DNA of 64,000 bases from Eubacterium sp. AB3007 (GCF_000688015.1 NZ_JIAD01000001.1:682001-746000), one strand, 5' to 3'; shown: positions 36,501-45,566, numbered from the stretch's first letter. The notes: generated from the letters alone by a model not told the origin. Translations and numbers: made by a program.

Positions 36501-37921
36501 AACCCGATCCTCTCCGCCCTGTTCAGGAAGGCGACATAGCCCCGCTTGGTCTCATAGACGTCTGCTTTGCTGGTGGCTTCCCAGGGGGCATGCATATTCA
36601 GCACTGCCACGCCGCTGTCGATGACGTTCATACCATACAGCGCCAGAATGTAGGCGATGGTGCCGCCTCCTCCCAGATCCACCCGGCCCAGCTCTGCCGT
36701 CTGGAAATTCACATCCTCTTCCGCAAAGATCCGGCGCAGGTGTGCCAGATACTCGGCGTTAGCATCGTTGGAACCGCTCTTCCCACGTGCTCCCGTAAAC
36801 TTGTTGAACACCATACCGTTCCCCAGCATAGCTACGTTTTTCTTGTCGAAGCTGGCGGCGTAGGTCGGATCAAAGGCACTGCTCACGTCTGAGCTGAGCA
36901 TGGTGCAGTTGGCCAGGCAACGCTTCAGCCGAAGCTCACTGTATTCCCCTGTCAGCGACAGTACCTCTGCCACTGTGTTTTCAAAGAACCGAGACTCCAT
37001 GCCGGTTGCCCCCACACTGCCGATCTCTTCCTTGTCTACCAGGATGCAGCAGGCGGTCCTCTTCACTTCCGGAACCTCCAGCATGGCCTGGTAGGAGGTA
37101 TAGGCACAGACGCGATCATCCTGCCCGTAGGAGAGGATCATGCTCCGATCCAGTCCCGCCTCTCTGGCCGGACCCGCCGGCACCACCTCCAGCTCCGCAG
37201 ACACAAAGTCTTCCTCTTCCACGCCGTGATCTCTCTTCAGGATCTCCAGCACTGCCTGCTTCACCGGATCTTTCTTCTCTTCTGTCTTATCCTTCTCGTC
37301 TTTCTTCTCCACCTTCAGGGGCCGGTTGCCCACGATGATGTCCAGCGCCTCGCCGGTGATCACCTCTGTCGCCTTCTTGGCCATCTGCTCCTGCGCCAGA
37401 TGGATCAGCAGGTCTGATACGAAGAACACGGGATCTGACGGGTCTTCCCCGATACAGATGTCGATAGTCTTGCCTTCTTTGGTGATGACCACTCCGTGTA
37501 GAGCAAGAGGCAGCGCCACCCACTGGTATTTCTTGATGCCTCCATAGTAATGAGTATCCAGCATCGCGAATCCACCATCCTCATAGAGTGGATTCTGTTT
37601 CACATCCATTCTCGGCGAATCTATGTGGGCCCCCAGAATGTTCATACCTTGTTCCATCGGGTCCTGGCCGATGTGGAACATGACCAGGGCTTTGTGCATA
37701 TTGACGGCATAGACCTTGTCACCAGGCACAAGTTTTCTCCCTGTATCGATGTACTCTGTCAGCGGACGATAGCCGGCCGCCTCGATATCTGCCTTGATCA
37801 GCCGCACGCACTCCCGCTCGGTCTTCCCCTTCGACAGGAAATCGATATAGCCCGCACAGAATGCGTTGCAGGCCTCAACCTGTTCTTCTGTGTATTTCTG
37901 CCATGTGTTGTCTGTTTGCAT
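36497..37921 (-). CDS. M18 family aminopeptidase
   Basis: 474 residues from the ATG at 37921 behind GGAGGAAG. ILGAHIDSPRMD carries the first metal ligands, DKEEIGSVGATG the catalytic Glu, and LNMHAPWEATSK the final His. These are the signs of the aspartyl/lysyl aminopeptidase I family, large cytosolic oligomers. A Lys/Glu-rich loop near 215-235 interrupts the domain. Function in peptide turnover is inferred. Confidence 0.92.
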   Translation of the reverse strand: MQTDNTWQKYTEEQVEACNAFCAGYIDFLSKGKTERECVRLIKADIEAAGYRPLTEYIDTGRKLVPGDKVYAVNMHKALVMFHIGQDPMEQGMNILGAHIDSPRMDVKQNPLYEDGGFAMLDTHYYGGIKKYQWVALPLALHGVVITKEGKTIDICIGEDPSDPVFFVSDLLIHLAQEQMAKKATEVITGEALDIIVGNRPLKVEKKDEKDKTEEKKDPVKQAVLEILKRDHGVEEEDFVSAELEVVPAGPAREAGLDRSMILSYGQDDRVCAYTSYQAMLEVPEVKRTACCILVDKEEIGSVGATGMESRFFENTVAEVLSLTGEYSELRLKRCLANCTMLSSDVSSAFDPTYAASFDKKNVAMLGNGMVFNKFTGARGKSGSNDANAEYLAHLRRIFAEEDVNFQTAELGRVDLGGGGTIAYILALYGMNVIDSGVAVLNMHAPWEATSKADVYETKRGYVAFLNRAERIGL

Positions 37922-37951
37922 AAGTCTTCCTCCTATCACTGTGTGTCAAAA

Positions 37952-37982
37952 TGTGTCAAAAAGAACCGTCCCTTTTGACACA
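37952..37982. repeat. REP-like inverted repeat at the 3' end of the GTPase-nuclease gene
   Basis: Arms TGTGTCAAAA(A)G and CTTTTGACACA flank an AACCGTCC-type centre. A partial extra copy of the left arm (TGTGTCAAAA) starts at 37942. This arm/centre pattern is one I recall as a dispersed repeat in Clostridia genomes. The last codons (RDGSF) and stop of the gene lie inside it, and it may act as terminator. Confidence 0.6.
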
Positions 37983-40550
37983 TTCTCGGATCGCGTCCTC
38001 GATGCGGTGGACTTCTTCTATGAACTCCCTTGAGGAGATTCTCAGCGCCCCGTGTCCCAGGATGATCAACTGCTCCAGTCCATCGGAGGTCACCACCCGC
38101 ACATCGTGCTTCCTGGCGATCTCGTGGGTCACCTTTTCTATGTACATGTCCGCCGTCTCTGCCTCCCGGGTGTAGACCACGTCCACGTTTCGGATCCGCT
38201 CCTGAGAGCCCACACCGCCTTTGACCTTATAGGCGTCGAACACTACGATCACCTCGTACTCTGTGAACCCCCGATAGTTGCACAGGATGTCCACCAGTTT
38301 ATCCCGGGCTGCCCCAAAATCCCTCTGGGACAGGTCGTCCAGCTCTTCCCATGCGTGAATCAGATTGTATCCGTCGATGAGTACAAAAGTCCGGCCGCTC
38401 TTAGGGGCGTTCTTTCGCCTGGGAGCGGTCCAGTCTCTCGGTGGAACAAAGCCTTGCCGGCCCGGATTGGTCCGCTTCTTCCTGCCCGACTCCAAGCCGG
38501 ATCGCACAGGGCCATAGGTCCTTTCGAAGATTTTCATGAGCTCTGCATCACTGACCATCTCCTCCACGTAACGGGTGGCTCGATTCTTCAGGCTGGAATC
38601 CTCAGAAGGATCGTATTCGCCCCGCTCTGAAAGCGCAAGGGGCAGATGCATGTATTCCTCAATCTCTTTCCAGCTCACCAGATCTCCACTTCCGTGATCA
38701 CAGAACACAGAGTCCGCCGGGTTTTCGATATCCCGCTGAGGATCATAGCCGGTTTCTGCCAGTACTTCTTCTTCGTTGTGACAGCGGTCATAGCCATCCA
38801 TCTGGAAAGAGATGTGTCCACGCCCTCCCGTAAAGGACGCGATCTCAACCGGGTAATCCATCAGTTCTGATGCCGGTGCCCGTCCAAGTAGCAACGTGGA
38901 TTCCCCCAATGTCTCCGGAGTCTGGAAAGTTCCCTTCATTTTCTGGACATCCGCCATCACCCGGCCCACCTGCTCCGAGGGAACCTCGATCCGGAAAGCG
39001 AACCAGGGTTCCAGTAGAATATTCTGCCCTCGCATGAGACCGCACCGGATCGCTCTATAGGTGGCCTGGCGGAAATCTCCGCCTTCGGTATGTTTCTTGT
39101 GGGCCCGGCCGGATGCCAGCGTAATCTTCATATCTGTAATAGGCGCCCCGGTCAAAACACCTGGGTGCTCCCGTTCTTCCAGGTGGGTCAGGATCAGTCG
39201 CTGCCAGTTCCGGTCCAGATCGTCTTCGCTGACACAGGTGGAGAACACCAGACCCGAATCCCGTTCTCCCGGCGTGAGGAGCAGGTGCACCTCCGCATAA
39301 TGCTTCAGCGGTTCAAAATGACCGATCCCTTCCACCGTTCCAGCCGCAGGATCCAGCGTCTCCTTATACAGGATCCGCCCCTCCCCAAAGGCTACCGAAT
39401 ACCCGAACCGTTCCTGCACGATACGGCTCAGGATCTCCAGCTGGACTCTTCCCATCAGCTGCAGTTCGATACAGCCTCCTGCCTCGTTCCAACGGACATG
39501 GAGCTTGGGATCTTCCTCGGAAAGCTGACGGAAATTCTCCAGCGCCCGGTGTGCTGCGATCTCCTCCGGAAGAAGCACACGGTAGGTCATGTACGGCTCG
39601 AGCACCTCAGGAGGTGCATCCACCTCTGCACCCAGCCCGTCCCCGCAGGACACGGCGGTCAGCCCGGTGAGCGCGCAGACCATACCGGCCTCTGCCTCCT
39701 CGACCGTCTTGTATTTCAATCCGGAATAGATCCGGATCTGGTTGATCTTCTCTTCCCCAATCTCGTCTTTCACTGCCAGTGTTCCCCCTGTGAGTTTCAC
39801 GAACACCAAACGTTCTCCACGGTCATCCCGGGAGATCTTGAACACCCTGGCGCCGAACGCCTGCATCTGGGAGCAAGGCTTTGTGTATCTCCGCAGCCCC
39901 TCCAGAAGAGCCTCAACGCCCTGATCCTTCAACGCCGCACCGAAGTACACCGGCACCACCTCTCGGGCAGCTACCGCACCTGCGATGTCCTCGTCAGAAA
40001 GATGTCCCCGTTCCAGCAGCTGTTCAGTCAACCTCTCACTGTGCAGGCTCACTGCTTCCCAGAAGGATTCTTCATCAGTTTCACCGAAATCGCAGAATCC
40101 GCCGGGAAGCCTGGCCTCGATCCTCTTCAGGATCTCCCCTCGCTTATGGATAGCCAGATCCATCTTATTTACGAACAGAAACGTCGGGATCTGATACCTT
40201 CGCAGCAGCTTCCAAAGCGTCTCTGTATGGCTCTGCACCCCGTCGCTGGCGCTGATCACAAGCACCGCGTAATCCAGCACGGACAGCGTACGCTCCATCT
40301 CCGCAGAGAAGTCCACGTGCCCCGGGGTATCCAGCAGCGCCACTGACATATCTGGAAACTCCAGCATGGCCTGCTTGGAAAAGATGGTGATCCCTCTGCT
40401 CTTCTCAATCTGATCTGTGTCCAGAAAGGCATCCCCGTGGTCCACCCTCCCCATCCGCCTGATCTCACCTGTATGATACAGCATGGCCTCCGACAGGGTC
40501 GTCTTACCTGCATCCACATGGGCGAGGATCCCGATTGCCAGTCTCTTCAT
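37956..40550 (-). CDS. TetM/EF-G-like ribosomal GTPase fused to a Rae1/YacP-type NYN nuclease
   Basis: 864 residues from the ATG at 40550 (GGAG eight bases before). Residues 1-660 form a translational GTPase of the TetM/EF-G group: G1 AHVDAGKT (10-17), RGIT (52-55), DTPGH (74-78), NKMD (128-131), then domains II to V. After a basic linker (680-718) a complete Rae1/YacP domain follows: LIDGYNLIHAW with D726, VIVVFDAY with D772, ETAD with D801 and TSDGLEQ with D823. Rae1 of Bacillus enters the ribosomal A site and cuts mRNA; TetM-like factors act at the same site. The fusion suggests a GTPase that brings its own nuclease to ribosomes. Gene lies 10 bp after mnmA. No tetracycline context is present, so I do not call it a resistance gene. 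Confidence 0.9.
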   Translation of the reverse strand: MKRLAIGILAHVDAGKTTLSEAMLYHTGEIRRMGRVDHGDAFLDTDQIEKSRGITIFSKQAMLEFPDMSVALLDTPGHVDFSAEMERTLSVLDYAVLVISASDGVQSHTETLWKLLRRYQIPTFLFVNKMDLAIHKRGEILKRIEARLPGGFCDFGETDEESFWEAVSLHSERLTEQLLERGHLSDEDIAGAVAAREVVPVYFGAALKDQGVEALLEGLRRYTKPCSQMQAFGARVFKISRDDRGERLVFVKLTGGTLAVKDEIGEEKINQIRIYSGLKYKTVEEAEAGMVCALTGLTAVSCGDGLGAEVDAPPEVLEPYMTYRVLLPEEIAAHRALENFRQLSEEDPKLHVRWNEAGGCIELQLMGRVQLEILSRIVQERFGYSVAFGEGRILYKETLDPAAGTVEGIGHFEPLKHYAEVHLLLTPGERDSGLVFSTCVSEDDLDRNWQRLILTHLEEREHPGVLTGAPITDMKITLASGRAHKKHTEGGDFRQATYRAIRCGLMRGQNILLEPWFAFRIEVPSEQVGRVMADVQKMKGTFQTPETLGESTLLLGRAPASELMDYPVEIASFTGGRGHISFQMDGYDRCHNEEEVLAETGYDPQRDIENPADSVFCDHGSGDLVSWKEIEEYMHLPLALSERGEYDPSEDSSLKNRATRYVEEMVSDAELMKIFERTYGPVRSGLESGRKKRTNPGRQGFVPPRDWTAPRRKNAPKSGRTFVLIDGYNLIHAWEELDDLSQRDFGAARDKLVDILCNYRGFTEYEVIVVFDAYKVKGGVGSQERIRNVDVVYTREAETADMYIEKVTHEIARKHDVRVVTSDGLEQLIILGHGALRISSREFIEEVHRIEDAIRECVKRDGSF

Positions 40551-40560
40551 CCCTTTACTC

Positions 40561-41625
40561 CTATATGATCGTGCCGCCTCCCAGCACGTCCTCTCCATCG
40601 TATAGCACCACTGCCTGCCCCGGTGTCACCGCCCGCTGCGGTTCGTCGAACTGTAGTCGGAACCCCTCTTCCGTAGGCCATACCGTGGCCGGCTGTTCCT
40701 TCTGGTTGTAGCGGATCCGGGCACAGGCCCGGAATTCCTTCGGCGGCTCGTCCCAGGCGATCCAGTTCACATCCCCTGCGACGACATCCCTGCCAAAGAG
40801 AGCCTCGTTGGGACCCAGGATCACCCTGTTTCCGGCAACGTCCTTCTCCAGTACGTAGGCCGGCGCCGGCAGCGCCAGCCCCAATCCCTTCCGCTGACCG
40901 ATGGTGTAGCATATGATGCCCTTGTGTTCTCCCAGGACATGTCCCTCCCGGTCCACAAAAGGTCCGCAAGGGTATTCCTTCCCCGTGAAACGGCGGATCG
41001 CCTCTGCGTATTTCCCATCCGGCACAAAGCATATGTCCTGACTTTCCTTCTTCTGTGCGTTCACAAAACCCTGTTCTTCTGCGATCTTTCTGACCTCGGA
41101 CTTCTGCAGACCTCCCAGAGGAAACAGGGTGTGCGCCAACTGCGCCTGGGTGAGAGTGTACAGCACATAGCTCTGATCCTTGGCGGGATCCAGCGCCTTC
41201 TTCAGCCGGTAGCGGCCCTCCACCTCTTCGATCCGGGCATAATGCCCCGTGACGATGTACTGACAGCCCAGCGCCTGACCCCGTTCGTAGAGGGCCTGGA
41301 ACTTCAGAAACCGGTTGCAGTCGATGCAGGGATTGGGTGTGTCCCCATGTTCGTAGGCCCGGACGAAACGGTCGATGACACAGCGGCGAAAAACGTCCTT
41401 GAAGTTCAGCGTGTAGTGGGGAAACCCCAGGTCTCTGGCGACTCTCCAGGCATCCTGACTGTCGTCCAGACTGCAGCAGGATTTCTCTGTGGTGAGCCCG
41501 GCATCCTCGTTATCAAAGAGCCGCATGGTCGCCCCCATACATTCGTAGCCCTGTTCTCGTATGATATAGGCGGCTACACTGGAATCCACCCCGCCACTCA
41601 TGGCGATCAATGCTTTCTTTGTCAT
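40561..41625 (-). CDS. mnmA: tRNA-specific 2-thiouridylase
   Basis: 354 residues. SGGVDSSVAAY is the PP-loop; catalytic cysteines lie in NPCIDCNR and SQDICFVPDG. The clostridial form has a CCSLDD segment near residue 50, also seen here. MnmA thiolates U34 of Lys, Glu and Gln tRNAs. GGAGGG precedes the ATG. Confidence 0.95.
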   Translation of the reverse strand: MTKKALIAMSGGVDSSVAAYIIREQGYECMGATMRLFDNEDAGLTTEKSCCSLDDSQDAWRVARDLGFPHYTLNFKDVFRRCVIDRFVRAYEHGDTPNPCIDCNRFLKFQALYERGQALGCQYIVTGHYARIEEVEGRYRLKKALDPAKDQSYVLYTLTQAQLAHTLFPLGGLQKSEVRKIAEEQGFVNAQKKESQDICFVPDGKYAEAIRRFTGKEYPCGPFVDREGHVLGEHKGIICYTIGQRKGLGLALPAPAYVLEKDVAGNRVILGPNEALFGRDVVAGDVNWIAWDEPPKEFRACARIRYNQKEQPATVWPTEEGFRLQFDEPQRAVTPGQAVVLYDGEDVLGGGTII

Positions 41626-41732
41626 TATATACCCTCCAAGCGTTCTTCTTATTCTACCATCATCTTATTTTTTTTTCTACCGCAAGTCGACATTATTTCA
41701 CAGGTCTGCCATGATCTCCACAGGCAATTCAG

Positions 41733-41764
41733 AAAAAAGGCTGCCGCATCTCTGCAGCAGCCTT
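41733..41764 (-). terminator. Terminator of the FN3-amidase gene
   Basis: On the minus strand AAGGCTGC pairs with GCAGCCTT, followed by TTTTTC. Confidence 0.85.
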
Positions 41765-41791
41765 CTGTGGCTCTCCTATTCTGCTATCGAA

Positions 41792-42991
41792 TCATCCGGC
41801 GAAGGGAACACCCAGGTAATTGCAAAGTCCCATCGCAAGACCTCTTCCGTAGAGGTTGTATTTCTGACGGAAAATGAGATTGTCGTGTTTGATGCTGCCT
41901 GTCTCGAAGATGCAGGCTGTCGTCTTAGGCATGTTCAACTCATAGAGATCAGATCTCTTGCTGAGTCCTCTGGTCGCAATGCTGACCTGAGAGCGTACGC
42001 CTTCGTTCAGCTTGGTAGCCAGCACCTTGTCTTTGGCGGTCTTGTACAAAGGCAGCGTACCTGTCGGCGCCTTCTTATAATCACAGTGCACACTGATGTA
42101 CGCGCTGATCTTATGCTTGTTTGCCTCACGGACACAAGCGATCATGTTCTTGTTATTATTGGCGTCGGCATCCGTGTAAACATAGACACCGGATTTCCGC
42201 ATGTAGTTGACGAAGGACTTGGTGATAGGGAGCATCAGGCCCGCCTCTGACATGTTCTTGTAGGTGCAACCTGAATCCCAGTGTCCGACGATATCGGTCC
42301 CGTGCCCGCACGCCAGAAATACTCTGGGGATCGTCGTAATGCTCTCACGAGTGGAATAGGCGGTGAAATCCTTGAAGATCAGCCCCTTGTATCCCCGTAC
42401 CTTGTAGTAACACTTGCGACCAGATGCAGCCGTGTTATCAAAGTATGTAGTGGTGTTTGCGTTCACCTGCTTGATGTTGGTGTATTTCCCGTTCTCGTAG
42501 GCTCTGTACACCCGGTAGCCGTCCACATCCTTCAGTCTGGACCAGCTGATAATGGTCCCATCTCTGTAGGTGGACACGTTCACGGTAGGCTTCGATTCCT
42601 CAAATGTCGCCTTGTCTGTCCTCGCAGAAACGACCGCGGAGAACTTGGCCGAGTTGATGGCCTTCACCTTATAATAGTAGACAGCGTTGTCCTTAAGTTT
42701 CTTGTTTTTCCAGGTGTGTTTGTTTCTCTTGGTGATGGTCTTCACCAACTTGAACCCATTCTGGTTGCCTGCAGAACGATAGACCTGATAGCCTGTCGCG
42801 TTCTTCTTAAGTTTCCAGGACAGCTTGATATAATTATAAGACTTGGCCGCGACTCTGACTTTCTTGACCTTCCCGACTTTCTTGACAACAGTCGGTGCAG
42901 GCTTGGTGGTGCCGGTCGCTGCAAAAATCGGCATAGCGGCTAAAGAAAAGCACAAAAAAACTACGATTGTAAGCACACTTCCTCTTCTCAT
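41792..42991 (-). CDS. Secreted N-acetylmuramoyl-L-alanine amidase with two FN3 repeats
   Basis: 399 residues from the ATG at 42991 (AAAGGAG upstream). A signal peptide (about 1-24, ending AAMPIFAA) is followed by two fibronectin-III-like repeats (about 35-125 and 130-215, each with the GYxVYR strand) and an Amidase_3 domain. The zinc and catalytic residues are in LACGHGTD, NMSEAG, ISVHCDY and IFETGS. It should cleave the MurNAc-L-Ala bond outside the cell. The Lys-rich FN3 repeats resemble the one at the N-terminus of the protein at 57740-59890. Confidence 0.88.
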   Translation of the reverse strand: MRRGSVLTIVVFLCFSLAAMPIFAATGTTKPAPTVVKKVGKVKKVRVAAKSYNYIKLSWKLKKNATGYQVYRSAGNQNGFKLVKTITKRNKHTWKNKKLKDNAVYYYKVKAINSAKFSAVVSARTDKATFEESKPTVNVSTYRDGTIISWSRLKDVDGYRVYRAYENGKYTNIKQVNANTTTYFDNTAASGRKCYYKVRGYKGLIFKDFTAYSTRESITTIPRVFLACGHGTDIVGHWDSGCTYKNMSEAGLMLPITKSFVNYMRKSGVYVYTDADANNNKNMIACVREANKHKISAYISVHCDYKKAPTGTLPLYKTAKDKVLATKLNEGVRSQVSIATRGLSKRSDLYELNMPKTTACIFETGSIKHDNLIFRQKYNLYGRGLAMGLCNYLGVPFAG

Positions 42992-43165
42992 ACTAAAAAC
43001 TCCTTTAAAAAATCCCCTGTAGTTCATAGTTCAGCCAAAGTGCAAATCGTATCAAATAATCAATACCTTATGCCTACTATAGCATAAAACTTTTTGAAAA
43101 AAAAGGGATTTTATATATTTTAATCTAAATTTAAGAAACTACAGACCGGAATAATAGATTTCTCA

Positions 43166-43193
43166 TTGCGATTTTTCGGCTTTGTAGTATAAT
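43166..43193 (+). promoter_or_regulatory. Promoter of the nucleobase permease gene
   Basis: TTGCGA at 43166-43171 and perfect TATAAT at 43188-43193 with a 16-bp spacer, 57 bp before the ATG. The AT-rich DNA before it (43028-43160) shows a TTATGC/GCATAA inverted repeat at about 43070-43087 and no riboswitch that I recognise. Confidence 0.7.
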
Positions 43194-43250
43194 ACTAAAG
43201 AATGCAATCAAAACAATCATCATAATGTATAAGTACTGAAGGAGATAGTC

Positions 43251-44525
43251 ATGAGTAATTCCAGAATCATTCAGGTCAACGAGAAGGTACCCCTCGGAAA
43301 AGGGATCCCTCTCAGCATCCAGCACACCTTCGCTATGTTCAGCGCCTCGGTACTGGTGCCCTACATCCTGGGGATCAGCCCTTCCATTGCTCTTCTGATG
43401 AACGGCATCGGCACGCTGATCTTCATCCTGGTCACCAAGGGGACCTCCCCTGCCTACCTGGGGTCCAGTTTCGCATTCATCGCGCCAGCCCTCCTTGTCA
43501 TTGACAAGATGGGGTATGAATACGCTCTGGGCGGATTTGTGATTACCGGCCTGATCTTCAGCGCAGTGGCGGTCCTGATATACTTTGTGGGTATTGAGTG
43601 GATCGATCTGCTCCTGCCCCCCGCCGCCATGGGACCGATCGTAGCGCTGATCGGCCTGGAACTGGCTGGCAGTGCCGCCCAGAACGGCGGGATCGTCCTG
43701 AGCGACACCTACACCAAGATCGACCCCAAGTTCGTCATCGTCTTCCTGATCACCCTGGTCATGGCCGTGTTAGGACAGATTCTGTTCAGAGGTTTTGCTG
43801 CCGCCATCGCCATCCTGATCGCCATCATCGTGGGCTATGTGGTTGCACTGTTCATGGGCATCGTGGACTTCAGCAAGGTCACCGAAGCATCTCTGTTCGC
43901 GCTTCCCAACTTCTGCGCCCCCAAGTTCAGTCTGGATGCGATCCTGATCATCGTACCGGCTTCACTGGTGGTCATCAGTGAACACATCGGGCACCAGGTG
44001 GTCACCTCGGAGATCGTGGGACGCGACCTCCTGAAGGATCCGGGACTTCACCGCACCCTGCTGTCCGACGGCATTTCCACCACCCTCTCCGGGCTATGTG
44101 GATCCGTTCCGACAACGACCTACGGCGAGAACATCGGCGTCATGGCCATCACCAAGGTCTATTCCGTATGGGTCATCGGTGGCGCAGCTGTGTTCTCCAT
44201 CTTCCTGTCCTTCATCGGCAAGGCATCCGGACTGATCCAGACCATCCCCGCACCTGTCATGGGCGGCGTCAGCTTCCTGCTTTACGGTATGATCGCTGCC
44301 TCCGGCATACGCCTGATGGTGGACTCCAGGATCGACTACTCCCGGCCACGGAACCTGGCCCTGACCTCTGTGGTCTTTATCACCGGCCTCTCCGGCGCCT
44401 TCATCAAGATCGGCAATGTAGAACTGAAGGGTATGTGCCTGGCCACCATCGTCGGTATCGTGCTGGGGCTTGCCTTCTACATCTTGGACAAAGCAAAGCT
44501 CACCAACGATTACGAAGAGGAATAA
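43251..44525 (+). CDS. Uracil/xanthine permease family (NCS2)
   Basis: 424 residues with 12-14 hydrophobic segments. SIQHTFAMFSASVLVP at the start and the substrate-site stretch VISEHIGHQVV, followed by GLCGSVPTTTYGENIGV, are typical of UraA/uracil permeases; this last motif favours uracil over purines. It imports the base with protons. GAAGGAGA precedes the ATG. It is a single-gene unit between its own promoter and terminator. Confidence 0.9.
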   Translation: MSNSRIIQVNEKVPLGKGIPLSIQHTFAMFSASVLVPYILGISPSIALLMNGIGTLIFILVTKGTSPAYLGSSFAFIAPALLVIDKMGYEYALGGFVITGLIFSAVAVLIYFVGIEWIDLLLPPAAMGPIVALIGLELAGSAAQNGGIVLSDTYTKIDPKFVIVFLITLVMAVLGQILFRGFAAAIAILIAIIVGYVVALFMGIVDFSKVTEASLFALPNFCAPKFSLDAILIIVPASLVVISEHIGHQVVTSEIVGRDLLKDPGLHRTLLSDGISTTLSGLCGSVPTTTYGENIGVMAITKVYSVWVIGGAAVFSIFLSFIGKASGLIQTIPAPVMGGVSFLLYGMIAASGIRLMVDSRIDYSRPRNLALTSVVFITGLSGAFIKIGNVELKGMCLATIVGIVLGLAFYILDKAKLTNDYEEE

Positions 44526-44535
44526 CGGAATCCTG

Positions 44536-44564
44536 CAGGTCCCTTTCAACAGGGACCTGTTTTC
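44536..44564 (+). terminator. Terminator of the permease gene
   Basis: CAGGTCCCT (44536-44544) pairs with AGGGACCTG (44551-44559), then TTTTC. Confidence 0.85.
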
Positions 44565-44599
44565 ATATTGAACTCCCCTTCCAGGCACGCATTAAACGA

Positions 44600-44628
44600 T
44601 TGACGCGGCGCCGATTCTAAGATATAAT
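44600..44628 (+). promoter_or_regulatory. Strong SigA-type promoter
   Basis: TTGACG at 44600-44605, 17-bp spacer, TATAAT at 44623-44628. A leader of about 110 bases separates it from the amidase-like ATG at 44746. Confidence 0.8.
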
Positions 44629-44745
44629 TAACATAGGTTGACTATAATCAGGGGAATATTTAAGGTCAGCCTGAGAGGGATCGGTCGGGTCTTCCGACTT
44701 CATGAGGGGTATTTGGCGAGGGATCGCCAGGAATCGGAGTTAGAG

Positions 44746-45528
44746 ATGCGTGCAAGAGAATACACAACTGAGTTAAGCGATGCCCAAATTGCCGACATCA
44801 TCCGCAGACGCAAGCGAAAACAGCGTATGATTCGGCGTGTCACCACGCGTGTGGGCATTCTTTTATTTGTTTTGTGCCTGCTCGTGTTCGGTGTCGCCAC
44901 CTGCATCCAGCAGTTCTTCATGACGGACACCCTGGCAGCCGACCTCTACCCCACCAGTGAGGACGTGAAGGGAATCATCTTCCTGGATCCGGGGCACGGC
45001 GGCTACGATGCCGGGTACACCCACAAGCGCCGCGCGGAGAAGTACGACACGCTGGCACTTGGACTTCTGGTCCGGCAGGAGTTGGAGAACAGAGGCTACA
45101 AGGTCGTGATGTCCAGGACCAGGGACACTTCCCTTTCCGGAAAGGAACGTGCCCGACTCGCCAACGAGGTCAGCGCCGGGATCATGGTCTCCCTCCACAG
45201 AAGCAAGGGGCCGAACGGTCAGGGCTTTGACGCATATATTTCTACAGAGAACCGCAAGCGGGATCGCAAGCTCGGCAAGCGGATCCTGAAGGCACTTCAG
45301 CAGGAGGGGATCTCCTTCAACAACGGCGTGCATCGGGGCACCGACCAGAGTCCCAAGGAGGATTACCCGGAGAACAAGTATTCCAACATGCCCTCTGTGC
45401 TGATCATGTATGGTTATATCAACGACCGGGAGGACAACAAGTTCTTCGACAAGCACAAGGAATCCTATGCCAGTGCTACTGCAGAAGCCATCGACACGAC
45501 TTACACCAAGCTTTACATCAGGAAATAG
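44746..45528 (+). CDS. Membrane-anchored Amidase_3 homologue without the catalytic glutamate
   Basis: 260 residues from the ATG at 44746 (GGAG six bases before); a TTG at 44638 would give 296 but lies at the transcription start. A basic cytoplasmic part (1-35), one transmembrane helix (36-53) and an extracellular Amidase_3 domain follow. The zinc ligands H84 (DPGHGG), E98 and H151 (SLHRS) are kept. The catalytic Glu of the family, normally in a VLVExGF context, is replaced by Met221 in SVLIMYGYIND. It may be an inactive regulator or wall-binding protein, or it may use another residue. Confidence 0.85.
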   Translation: MRAREYTTELSDAQIADIIRRRKRKQRMIRRVTTRVGILLFVLCLLVFGVATCIQQFFMTDTLAADLYPTSEDVKGIIFLDPGHGGYDAGYTHKRRAEKYDTLALGLLVRQELENRGYKVVMSRTRDTSLSGKERARLANEVSAGIMVSLHRSKGPNGQGFDAYISTENRKRDRKLGKRILKALQQEGISFNNGVHRGTDQSPKEDYPENKYSNMPSVLIMYGYINDREDNKFFDKHKESYASATAEAIDTTYTKLYIRK

Positions 45529-45530
45529 CA

Positions 45531-45566
45531 AAACGCTGCCAACATTACGCTGGCAGCGTTTTTTTC
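45531..45566. terminator. Bidirectional terminator between convergent genes
   Basis: AACGCTGCCA pairs with TGGCAGCGTT, then a run of seven T. The stop codon and last residues (KTLPA) of the convergent antiporter gene are encoded inside the stem. Confidence 0.88.

Noticed and set aside
37956..40550. Tetracycline resistance gene (tetM type)
   Set aside because: The GTPase is TetM-like, but it sits in a housekeeping context, carries a nuclease domain and has no mobile or attenuator sequences of tet genes.
43028..43250. Possible purine or PreQ1 riboswitch before the permease gene
   Set aside because: Only AT-rich DNA, a small inverted repeat and a promoter close to the gene; the leader is too short for a known aptamer.
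44638..44745. TTG start giving a longer amidase-like protein
   Set aside because: The TTG lies about 10 bp after the -10 box and has no ribosome site; the ATG at 44746 has GGAG at proper distance.
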